From Cheiracanthium punctorium (lineage: Eukaryota; Arthropoda; Arachnida; Araneae; Cheiracanthiidae), in contig JAWZYV010013556.1 of NCBI GenBank assembly GCA_038373885.1, positions 310,001-374,000 of the forward strand: a DNA stretch of 64,000 nt, in the 5' to 3' direction. A program made the translations under genes and the position numbers. The number at the start of each line of letters is the position of its first letter. Within the stretch, counting starts at the first letter, position 1. The notes beneath the pieces were generated by a model. It had not been told where the DNA came from. It was given only the letters and a program-made list of their open reading frames with translations, and made no database searches. Positions 1 through 10,545 of the stretch are shown piece after piece.

Positions 1-256
1 TAGGAATTTTCGCTGCAAACCGTCACGCTTTTCTTTTTCTGATAGGCAATGACACCGACATAGTTTTTGTCATAATATTAACAATGGTCTCAGGTCAGTA
101 CTTATACTAACTTTACGAATAACGAATGAGAAACTTTACGCCAAGAGTCAAATCATTTTGCTTATTTTGAGATTCCAAATCACTGGGATCAATTCAAATT
201 ATATATGTAAGAAAAAGTTTCGTTCCCTACCGTGCGGAGAACGGGTACGCAGCTAG
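1..256 (+). mobile_element. Helitron 3' end, left part outside the window
   Basis: The segment ends in CTAG followed by T, preceded by the short GC-rich block CGTGCGGAGAACGGGTACG, which is the usual shape of a Helitron 3' terminus. Its last ~240 bp align along their length with the 3' part of the complete Helitron at 39828-41006 and with the fragment ending at 56267; all three share blocks such as AAGAGTCAAAT and the GATTCC(A)CATCACTGG region. It is a non-autonomous copy with no coding sequence here; the 5' end lies beyond the window. Confidence 0.75.
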
Positions 257-3187
257 TCGTCAATAATCTGTTTATTTCATTTACGGTGATTTAAGAAATA
301 GTGCATTATCATTCGTCTTCATCTATAGAGTTCGGAAGTGATGTTTTATTTAGTGCAAGGAATTATTCACACCTTGCATGTTTATGATCGTTTTCTTTTC
401 CTTCGATAAGAATGTTTACTGCATGCTCAAGTATTCTAGATGTGTGTGTGTGTTTGTAAAGAAGTTGGAAGGAAAATACGTAAATCGGGGGAAAACCCTC
501 TGTTCAACCAATTCATCAAATACTAACCACTATCATCGATCACATGCGCCGCAATTTTTAATTCTCTACAGCTCTGCTTCTATATTTATTTTACAAATAC
601 TACCATCTTATCACCATCACAATAAAATTCTTTTCACAAAAATATTACTTCCGTACAGATGGTGAAACATTGTTCCAGCATTTGGTGCTTCACCAAAGTA
701 CAGCTAAACCTGAGCACCAAATCATATACGTGTACACCTTTCTATCTTCATTGTTTATCGAATCGTTTTAAAGAATTGGTTTGTCTTGGTGTTTGATAAT
801 CCAGAAATCTTTTTAAAAATCCAGAAATTCTCCCCCAGATTTTTTTACCCTAGCGTTTCATTTTCGATGGTTTGTTTGTGACCATATATAGGGCATCAAA
901 TCTATAACATTGGCTTTCATCTTGTGTTATAATTTAGCTGATAGATTTTTTTTTTCTGTTAGAGCTATATATGTGATAGAAATCACATATCTAATTTAAT
1001 AATCATTTACTTTGTCTTCAAAAATTTAATCCATCCAAAATCAAGAATTCTAAATCTTTTCTGTTCTTATTTTTCTGCCATTTCGTCTTTTAAATCTGTA
1101 TATTCGCTTTTCCCGTATGCATTATTCTTAATTGTTTATTTCTCTACATCAGACCTGGTGGCGTCGTTCTGCGCTAAAAATAGATTATATTACGTTCGTT
1201 TGCAATCGCAACGAACATTTTTTGCTTCCCCTCTTGGCATCCTGCTGGCGTAAGTTATTTTTTGTTGCCCTGCGACATCTTTAAAATTATTTGCTCGTGA
1301 TTACGTCATTTTAATTTTATTGAATTATCTTTTAGGGTTGCTCTGGAATTGGCGTTATTTATCTCAGCTAAGTTGTTCTCGCCAATGTGTAATTCTCTGC
1401 TGACATAATTTTGAATTCATTCCATCTTAATTTCACTGTCCATATAGAACTCATTTTTAATTCGCTGAGCCACCACCACCATTCGTTGTAATACGTTTAT
1501 GTTTCAATAGTATATTTAAAATAAAATTTTAAGTATTCAATGTCTTTTTATTGCAACTAAGTGTATCGAACCTGGATTTCTAACCTCTACAACGCAATTT
1601 AATAATTCAACAATAGACAATCAAATATCATCGTCATACTCCATTGCATGTTTTTCAGACATATGCACAATACTTTGCTTTAAATGCTACTATTTTTAGT
1701 AACAACATTTACTTCCACGAAATCTATTTCAAAAATCCAAGAACAATTAAAAAGAATTAATTTAATATACTTAATTTACTGAACTCTATGTATGAAATAG
1801 TCCTAATCCTTTATATAAGAAAAAGACTGCAGTTACCTGAATTTTAATTTTATATTTCTTATAACATCATATATCATTGCACACCATCTGAACATTTGCT
1901 TCCAGATTTTGGGGTAAAGCATTTGTTTTAAACTATAAATTTAATAAATTCCTCGGTTCAAACACCATTACAACCAAATTAACGTCAGAAAAATTACATT
2001 GCAATATAGTTCAAGAAAGATTCCAAAATAAAAACCTTTTTTCCTACTCTTTGTTATAATAATGAATACGGATCAGCAACTCCAATTGTTAAGGCGTTAA
2101 AATATTTTGTTGAACTTTAAAAAACGGGGATTTCGCTCATTAAGTTAAAGTACGTTCGTGTTGATGATGAAACAATATTGTTCCCTCATTACCCAACGCT
2201 TTTGTAGTCGTAGGAGTTGACTTTTTAAAAGTTGAATTAGATCATTAAATATTTCTAAGAAAATGTTCTAATAAGGGATTCTGTTTCGAACCCTTCAAGC
2301 TCAAGTACACAACACAAGTACTGATTTTTCGAATCCCGCATTGGATATTTTTTTTATGCTTCTAAATTTTCCCATTTAGACTTCTGAGAAATCTGTTGAA
2401 GTGTAAATTTTACGAAATTTGCGCATGTTTGAGAATTCAGCGATTTTTTCTGAATTTCCATTTGGTTATGCATGTTTATACTGTCGGTATTGATACATAA
2501 GTTTAAGCGTTTAATCTTTAGGGTCTATACTAGGTAAAACAAAAGATCCCCTCTAAACTTTTGGGAATGGTTTACTTGAAAACGCAGCGCAGTATAAGGT
2601 TGCAAATGCTTCCTTCATAAGTTAGTTTTCATGAAGTGAGGAAAATCATTCATAACTAAGATAAGCACATTAATTTAATATTATAACACAAAACAAATAC
2701 CTCTGACAAAGCAAGCAAGTGCTTACATCACAGCAGTGACCAAAACCGTTTTGCTGTCAGGAGGAAATGAATAAATGGAATTGGAAAGATTCTACGCCAT
2801 CTAGTGGAGAGTTAAAACATGACCACTATAAAAGAATAACCGAAGAGGAAAATTTAAACAAACTTTTTTGAAAAGTAATTTTATTTATGGTATAAGTACT
2901 TACTAAGGATGTACAGTCGTTAAAAAATCGCAATTCAATTTGAATAGTTCATTTTCTGGGAAAAAAATCTATTGCTTCTCAGACCCACTTACGAAATATA
3001 GCTGGCACTTCAACGTATTCTTAAAAGTAGTTATTAATTTATCCATGAAAGCTGCGTTGGTGACCTTGAAGTGCTTGTGTTTATGAATTGCTGTGACATG
3101 CTCTACCATTCCTGGAAGTTTTAAGCAACCTTATTGAGATACTGTGTATATTAGGATTGACGGGGGGGATGCCGGGGATCATCCAAA
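257..3187. other. No gene recognised
   Basis: AT-rich sequence. The only open frame of note (378-665, plus) has a residue make-up typical of random AT-rich DNA and no recognisable domain. I see no repeats or transposon ends here. Confidence 0.6.
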
Positions 3188-3353
3188 GCTGAAGATAATA
3201 TGTGCGCATTCTTTCTTTTGCAGCAATCTTCACTTCAAAAGTTTTCAGTTTATTAGTTGATTATTTGACGAGCCTTGGCTCTATATCTTTTTTTTTTCTT
3301 ATCGTTACTGTGCTTTTTGTTTTCTTCGTTATACTTTTTTGTTATGAAAAAAT
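3188..3353 (+). repeat. Direct repeat, copy 1 of 2
   Basis: About 165 bp that recurs in the same orientation at 4234-4400 with roughly 90% identity by eye. Shared blocks include TTTATTAGTTGATTATTTGA and TATCGTTACTGTGC. It is noncoding. The two copies start 1,046 bp apart, so they could be the ends of one element or a local duplication. I found no TG...CA ends or target duplications that would make them LTRs. Confidence 0.75.
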
Positions 3354-4233
3354 GCAATAGTCCTGGCTAGAGAGATATTAATTGATCCCTGCCAGGGATA
3401 CTATTTGTCCCCTGCTGGACAAATGTTAAACTATTCTCTGTCCTAACGATGTACCTAACGATTGTAAGTATTGAGAATAGAAATTCTTCCGTTTACTAGA
3501 CAAATATCTCTTTGAAATAGATGTGCACATGCCTGATGTCACTTCTCATTCTGTTACTGGGGTCAAGTTTCAAAGGAAGACTGCAAAATGAACGAACAAG
3601 CACTGCTTTGCCGCGAGCCGAATTTGAGGATACACGTAGAATCGACATAGGCAGGAATATATGTGCATAGAAAATCGGGGGTCGACTTTTGTTTGAATTT
3701 AAGTCACTTCCCAGACATGTTGGTGCTGTATCTGTCCTGTAATACCTAATATATTATGTGAGTGGGGCATTTACACCTTCCTTCTTTTTTCTTTCTTTTT
3801 TTTTCAAATGTCCCCTCCTGAATAATGTTTTATTTCAAATGCTCTCCCACAGGAGGAAATGTTCAATTCGCACCCTGATTAGGAGATTATAAGCACTTCT
3901 AAACAGCACGAAGATGAGAAGATAATGGACTGTCCTTGTTATTGGCGAAGCACTTTCAACTTTCGTTAAACTAAATTCAAAGGACAACACATCCCCCCCC
4001 CTCCTACGCACACACCACTAAAAAGATTTTTTTTACTCTTCAGTTCGTAATTTCGTTAAAAATATAGGAACATTTAACAAAGCTACAACTTTTATTGATT
4101 AGTTAAATGTACGAGTATAACACTTAAATAATAACTAACACATGAACAATAGTTGTTCCAAGTAATATTCTTTGTTTACCATTATACATTATTGTTAAAC
4201 TATTCACTAGTCTTACAACATCTTCTATAGCTA
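3354..4233. other. Spacer between the two direct repeats, no gene
   Basis: It contains a small dyad near 3385-3425 (CCCTGCCAGGG-like followed by TGTCCCCTGCTGGACAAA) and pyrimidine-rich runs at 3780-3806. No open frame with protein-like composition. Confidence 0.55.
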
Positions 4234-4400
4234 TAGCTGATGAAATAATATGTGCGCAATCTTTCTTTTGTAGCAATTTTCGCTTCAAAAGTTTACAGTT
4301 TATTAGTTGATTATTTGATGAGCCTTGGTTCTATATCTTTTTTTTTCTTATCGTTACTGTGCTTTTTGTTTTCTCGTTATACTTTTTTGTTATGAAAAAG
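4234..4400 (+). repeat. Direct repeat, copy 2 of 2
   Basis: Second copy of the ~165-bp sequence at 3188-3353, same orientation, about 90% identical. Similarity stops right after the shared GTTATGAAAAA. Confidence 0.75.
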
Positions 4401-5625
4401 TTGTTTTACAAATACTATAAGTTCATGTTTCAATAATGTCATACGTTAGTGCTTTATTTGGTAGATGTATGTAGGAAGTTTCTTTTTTCTTTTCATTTTC
4501 TTTGCAATAGTTGGATATATAAAGCCATTATTTAATTATGCAAGCATTATGATGCTAATAAGTATAAAATATAACACTAATTTCTATGAAATTACAGATT
4601 ACGTTAGATATACACTGATGCGACGTGTGAAAAAGCATGTGCGACTAAAATAAATAAATAAAAATAAAATAAAATAAAATAAATAGTAGATAGGTTAGAA
4701 AGAAACTGACTAAGAAAGTAAAAACAAACAAAATCCAGTAACTCCTCGAGTAAAATGAATAAAAGCTTCAGATAAATCGTAGTTAACAACAAAAAGATCA
4801 ACTTATCGGTAATACAGCAAACCTTTGAAACATCCTCTCAAAAGAAAGTGCGAACATAAGATTTTACTCTCAGTGATTTCCACCCAGTGATCAGTAATTT
4901 AGAAAAGAGAAGCAATACGAAATTTAATTTAACCGAGTGAGGAGCAATACAAAGTTTAGTAGCACTTTTCGCTGCAAACTTAGTCTCTTATTCTCTTTCA
5001 GCTGAAATTCAGATGTGTTTTTTTTTCTTTTTGAATGGTCTAAAAATGTTCACATATTTACTAGACACTGTAAGTATCACTCTACATGAACAAAATCTTT
5101 AAAAGAAAAAAAAATAGAAAAGTTATTCGCAAATTTATAATACTTTTTAAGACAATCTATTAAGGAATTTTGAAAAAAAAACTATTGGACTTGGGTATCT
5201 GGGTTAACTTATAGGTTACTATGATCATTTTTGCGTAGTAAAATTTCAGTATCCTGTTTTTCAACAAAAGGGCAATCAAATCATTTTTTCTCGCTATGTA
5301 GTGCATGTCTTTACTTCATTTTTTGTTATAAACTGTGTTTTATTACTTCATTTTTTTATTATAGGACTAAAGTTCTGATAATTCTTTGTGGTTGTGTAAT
5401 ACTACAAATACATATCTTCTGTGTTTGCTTTAATTTGCCCAAATGAAAATTACTTCATGAAAATGTTGAATGAAAATTACTTCATTTATTAGTGATTTTG
5501 AATAAATTTCGGTAGCAGAAAGAAAAGAATAAATATAAAATGTATGTTTAATTTTGAGAAAGAATACGAATACGATAACAAGATACAATAATTAAATCAC
5601 TCAAAGCAACTGGTGTTTAAAGCGT
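4401..5625. other. No gene; (AAAATA)-type microsatellite at 4648-4685
   Basis: Short open frames in this part (for example 4465-4653 plus and 5231-5446 plus) are dominated by Phe, Ile, Tyr and Leu, as expected of AT-rich noncoding DNA. The only structure is an A-rich simple repeat of AAATA/AAAATA units at 4648-4685. Confidence 0.6.
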
Positions 5626-5917
5626 GGTATGATAAGCACCATAAAGGTTACTCCCCACTTTTTATTTTTATTTTTCGTTTATTTTTCCTAATCTTTGTAT
5701 TTTTCTATACATTATTTTTTCTACCTTTCTTCCACCTTTCTCTTGGCGTTCCTTAGATTTCTTCCTTTTTTCTTCCTCCGTTTGGCAACGACTGGTTCGT
5801 CGATTGTGTTTTCTGTTTACTTTCTTTTCAGATGACTGTTTCCACTGACGAATAGCAAAAGCTTTACACTCGAAACAGCTGTATGGCCGTTCAAGTAACC
5901 TTTATGGTACCATTTCA
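5626..5917. repeat. Inverted-repeat-bounded element, class unclear
   Basis: A ~290-bp segment is bounded by inverted arms: GCACCATAAAGGTTAC at 5636-5651 and GTAACCTTTATGGTAC at 5895-5910, matching at 15 of 16 positions. The inside is pyrimidine-rich. Near the right arm it holds CTGACGA (5845-5851) and CGAAAC (5871-5876), spaced like the conserved core of hammerhead motifs found in Penelope-like elements. It could equally be a MITE; I saw no second copy in the window. Confidence 0.45.
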
Positions 5918-6424
5918 TAAAGTTTTTCATTATTTTAAAAAGATACAACGAGATGATGCTATTTGTACTATTCATGGAAGACATAATTATTCACTGATGA
6001 CCATTTCTATGTATAATTCTTATAGATTGATCGATTAAAATGAGTTTAGTGATCATCAGTCAGTTATTGAAATTCTGAATTTCTGACACCATCCGAAAAA
6101 GTAAAGGTCTGAAAAAAATCACTCAACGCAAATGTATATTCAAAAGGTCCTGTTCTACGTACAATTATGCGTGCGTCTGGTCGTAAGGAGTAACAATTAC
6201 ACAAGAACTGAAGTTGGAATAGCGATTGTAACGCACTAGAAGCGTTAAGCTCTTAATCAGAGGCAACGCGTTCGTATCAATTTTCAGACACATACAAGCC
6301 AAATTTATAAATACTCTTAACTTTTGTCGAAAAAGGTTAAAAGTACTGTAAATAACATTGTAAACTTATTTCTTAGAATATATATATATATATATATATT
6401 CTTAATAAGAAATATATATGTAGA

Positions 6425-6463
<39 letters not shown>

Positions 6464-8219
6464 TCTACACATTTGGCACTTTAACCACAAGGTTAACACT
6501 TCGTCAAAACATTTTAGTGAGAAATCAATGTGTGTTATAATAGAAAAAAAAACATCTTTTTAGATCTTAAAGAAATTTTTCTTCAATATATAATAAAAAT
6601 AAGGCTCGTATTGAGGGTTGACTTGTAGCTACGCATAGTTGAAATAAGTGCGGTCTGTTTTACACTACGTTGAAAGACAATAAAAAGAATACAACGTATC
6701 ATTATTAGTGTGGTGAACACCAAGAATCATTTCGATATATTATATAATGGTTTTCTACCACGCGTACAAAAGTATGGCTACATCAAGTTACTCAAGGGCG
6801 AATGGCGATGACTGATGATTATATACCAATGTAAGTTCGTGATCTTTTTTTTTTTTTTTGCATGTGTTTCTTTTTATATTATTTATTTATTTTTATTTTG
6901 CGTGAATTAATCCCTAATCCATCATACTTTGAGAATATAATTAATTGATCTTTCCAAAAAGCTTTCGACCGCATATGACAGTTTAGAAATTCGATTTCTT
7001 TTGAAAGTGAAATACCACTAAAATAATCCCCACTGTTCATGAAACGTAGCTATTAAATTTGACAATTGCTTTAACAGTGATTATTTCTCTGTGATCAGTG
7101 ATTTAGTCATTAATGGCAACCCTTCATAAGCTTGCATTAATGTTTTGACTTAATAATTTGAATATTGTTTATTGATGTTAGAAATTTGAACACGTGATAG
7201 CTATTCATATGGCAAATTTATCTGCCTCAGTTCACAGAAAATACTTTGCAGCAAATGTGTTTCTAGCAATCATATCATTTCCAAAGAAAATTTTTCCAGT
7301 GTTTCAAATCGCAAGAATTTCCAGTGTTTTCCTATTACATTTTATTAAAAAAAGTCTTATTTGCTTAGTGTGGTTATATGCTTCATGTCTCCCCTACCTC
7401 AAGTAAAATAATTCAAAACCAACTGCATCAACAGAAATGTATACTTCCCCATTTATTTATTTATTTATAAAACAAAAAGTTTACAATAAAAAAAAATATT
7501 GTTTTCACTGACTTCATAAAGATTATGTACTTAATGAAAATGCCATTCCTCCCCTTTTTTTCGTATAACACATACTCATCAGAACAAGAACGTCTTAATT
7601 TTTGTTTATTTTTCATGATTTTATTTTCTTATGTTTTAAAATAAAAAAATACGCAGCATTTCTTTACAAAAAAACATAAGGTTTTGAAAATTTTGTTATT
7701 TATAAGCGGTGTTTGGTATTGTCAATATAATTCCACTGCTAATTACACGCATTTTTTAGTCTCATTGTTTTTAACAAAGTTTTTTCATTGAAGTTTGTTT
7801 TTATATAGCCTTAGTTTAATTTGTACTACCAACAAAAATGCAGTTTTTCGCTAAATTAAATATTTAAAAATCGTTAAACGCTTATAAGATTAAAAATAAT
7901 ATCTTTCTTTTATTCTTACGGGGGAAAATATTTTGTTTCTTTGCATTAAATAGAAAGTAACATTAAACATTTTATTTGTAGTTAAAAACTCTGCATATTA
8001 GGTAAAATATAAAAAATGAGCTCTGGAATTATTTTAGCTTGCATTTATGCTCCAGATTATTTTTTTACTCACTTCGTCTCTAAATAATCTCACGGCAACA
8101 GCAATCTCTCATTTATACCCAAGCTCATGATATGTAATTTCTTAGCAATATTGTTGCACTGAAGTATTTACGACATTGTATTTTTAATTCGTTGATGCCA
8201 CGAATTTCATGCCCCTAAT
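5918..8219. other. No gene; (AT)n tracts at 6378-6400 and 6432-6460
   Basis: AT-rich noncoding sequence. The two AT microsatellites are flanked by short complementary arms (GTAGAATATA and TATATTCTAC), so the second could form a cruciform. A TTTA-type run lies near 7452-7468. No open frame has recognisable protein composition. Confidence 0.6.
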
Positions 8220-8887
8220 TCGCTTTGTAAAGTATCGAGATAAGTCTGTGCTGGAATTTCCCGTGAATCCTGTAAGCACATTCTTCAAAATACCTTTCTA
8301 GTGAGATTAGGGTCCAGAAATGTACTCAGAATCGACGATGCACTCTCTACCATTTTAGATTCCAAAGATTCTAAATTATTACAACTAAGCTATCAAGATA
8401 ATCTAAGTCTATGCTGAAACATCCCGTAAAACCTGTTAGCGCATTCTTTCTATTCTAGCAATATAATTGATTTGATTGGGTATCAGACATTTACACAGAA
8501 TCGACAATGCACTTTCTACTATTTTAGATTTCAATGATTCTAAACTATTAATTTAATTAGCAATCTAATTCAAATATGTGCTAGAATCTCCTTTGAATCC
8601 TGTTAGCATATTCTTTTAAAATACCTTTCTAGTGAAATACTTAATTAGATTGGGTTCCACAAATTTACTCAGAATCGGCGATGCGCTTTCTACCATTTTA
8701 GATTCCAAAAAATTTCTAATTCATTAAACTATCAAGGTAACTCAAGTCTGTGCTGAAATCCCCCTTTAACCTGTTAGCACATTCTTTAAAATACCTTTAT
8801 AGCAATACAATTGATCAGATTGGGTATCAGAAATTTACTCAGAATCGCAATGCACTTTCTACTATTTTAGATTTCAAAGATTCTAAA
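8220..8887 (+). repeat. ~170-bp tandem array, four diverged copies
   Basis: Four units, each containing a version of ACTCAGAATCGACGATGCAC followed by TACCATTTTAGATTCC(A). The CAGAATCG block recurs near 8323, 8493, 8667 and 8837, periods of 170, 174 and 170 bp. Each unit also carries GTGCTGGAAT and CCTGTTAGCACATTCTT. Divergence between copies is substantial, so this is an old minisatellite-like array. A fifth unit resumes at 10356 after the Helitron, with the same spacing once the insert is removed. Confidence 0.85.
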
Positions 8888-8997
8888 TCTATATAAATAA
8901 AATTAGACTTTTAACTGTACATTTCTTGGAATTCAAAAATTTTGCGATTTCTATCCGTTTCAAGCACCCGGGAATCCGATGCGACCCTCAAAAAAAA

Positions 8998-9063
8998 GTT
9001 TGTCTGTCTGTCATTCTGTCATTCTGTCCTTCTGTCCTTCTGTCATTCTGTCATTCTGTCCGT
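8998..9063 (+). repeat. (TCTGTC-ATTC) minisatellite inside the Helitron
   Basis: A run of CTGT-containing units (GTCTGTCTGTCATTCTGTC and similar) lies just inside the 5' end. A comparable CTGTCTGTCTG run is at the matching place in the Helitron at 39828, so it is a feature of the family. Confidence 0.75.
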
Positions 9064-9081
9064 GACGCTTTTTTTGTTTAA

Positions 9082-10200
9082 GCATCACGTAAAAACGGCT
9101 GAAGCGAATGATATGAAATTGGGTGTCATGATAGGTGGTCACTCAATTTAAAACATAGGCGTCGAATTTTTAAAAAATATTGATTAGATTTTCAGATTTT
9201 GTGAAAATCGTTTCAAACTGCGTTAATTTGTGTTCAAGCATCACGTAAAAACGACTGAAGCGAATGATATGAAATTGGGTGTCATGATAGGTAGTCACTC
9301 AACTTAAAACATAGGCGTCGAATTTTTAAAAAATCTTGATTAGATTTTCAGATTTTGCGAAAATCGTTTCAAACTGCGTAAATTTGTGTTCAAGCATCAC
9401 GTAAAAACGACTGAAGCGAATGATATGAAATTGGGTGTCATGATAGGTGGTCACTCAACTTAAAACATAGGCGTCGAATTAAAAAAAAATCTTGATTAGA
9501 TTTTGAGATTTTGCGAAAATTGTTTCACACTGCGTATTGTGTTCGCACATCACGTAATAACTGCAAAGGTGAAAAAATGGTATTTGGTGAAATGATAGGT
9601 GGTCACATTAAACTATAAGCATCTAAAAAAAACTGATCAGATTTTGGGATTTTGCGAAAATCGTTTCAAACTGAGTAAATTTTTGTTCACACATTACGTA
9701 ATAACGACTAAAGCGAATGATATGAAATTTGGTCACATGATAGGTTGTTGTTCAACATAAAGTATAGGTGTCCAATTTTTTAAACTTTTTATTAGATTTT
9801 GAGATTTTTTGAAAATTCTCCCAAAATGCGGTTATATTTTTTCAAGCACCGCGTAATAACGACTAATACGAAATTTGGTGATATGATAGGTAGTTGCTAA
9901 TCTTAATTTATAGGTGTTGAATTTTTAAAATATTTTGATTACATTTTGAGATTTTGTGAAAATCGATTAAAAATGCTAAAATGTTTGTTCCAGCATCACG
10001 AAATAAAGACAGCAGGGAATTAAACAAAATTGGGTGACATGATAGGTTGTCACTCAACTTAAATTCTAGGCTTCCAATTTTTCAAAAATGTTGATTAGAT
10101 TTTGAGATTTTGCGAAAATTATTTGAATATGTGTAAATATTCGTTCACGCATCCCATAATTACGACTAAAGCGAATGAAATGATATTACTTAGTTACTCT
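9082..10200 (+). repeat. Eight ~150-bp tandem repeats inside the Helitron
   Basis: Units begin near GCATCACGTAAAAACG at 9082, 9238, 9394, 9545, 9691, 9846, 9993 and 10149 (periods 146-156 bp). Each contains GCGAATGATATGAAATT, ATGATAGGTGGTCACTCAA and GATTAGATTTTGAGATTTTG or close versions. The first three are nearly identical and the later ones progressively diverged, which suggests expansion at the 5' side. They are noncoding. Confidence 0.9.
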
Positions 10201-10355
10201 CTAACCTGTAATATTTTAACAATACATAAAAATTATAATTGCGCTTTCTTTACTTTGGCTACATACTACATCCATTCTGTGTACTCCAACAATGCTGACG
10301 AAAGTTCTTGCTTTTAGAAATTTGAATTCAGTACTAACCCGTCAACGACGGGTAC

Positions 10356-10535
10356 TTCAGCTAGTTATTAATATAATTAGCAATATAATTCAAATCTGTG
10401 CTGGAATCTCCTTTGGATGCTGTTTGCATATTCTTTTAAAATACCTTTCTAGTGACATATTTAATTCGATTTGGTTCCAGAAATTCACACAGAATCGATG
10501 ATGCGCTGTCCAGCATTTTAGATTCCAAAAAGAAA
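10356..10535 (+). repeat. Fifth unit of the ~170-bp array
   Basis: It continues the array of 8220-8887 after the Helitron. It holds CAAATCTGTGCTGGAATCTC, ACACAGAATCGATGATGCGC and CATTTTAGATTCCAAAA in the same order and spacing as the other units. Confidence 0.8.
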
Positions 10536-10545
10536 CTGTGATAAA

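Larger units (their letters stand above)
8888..10354 (+). mobile_element. Complete non-autonomous Helitron, 1,467 bp
   Basis: It starts with TCTATATAAATAAAAT after an A-rich flank and ends with CTAG before a T, the standard Helitron insertion signature. A perfect 7-bp hairpin, ACCCGTC-aac-GACGGGT, sits about 7 bp before the end. The same 5' start occurs in the Helitron at 39828, and the tail GGGTACTTCAGCTAG occurs again at 20114. It has no Rep/helicase coding sequence, so it would depend on an autonomous element. Removing it restores the ~170-bp period of the host array, which supports both boundaries. Confidence 0.9.

Noticed and set aside
3188..4400. Pair of direct repeats as LTRs of a small retroelement
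   Set aside because: No TG...CA ends, primer site, polypurine tract or target duplication, and nothing coding between them.
9082..10200. Regularly spaced repeats that could suggest a CRISPR-like array
   Set aside because: Whole ~150-bp units are repeated, not short repeats with unique spacers, and they lie in a eukaryotic Helitron.
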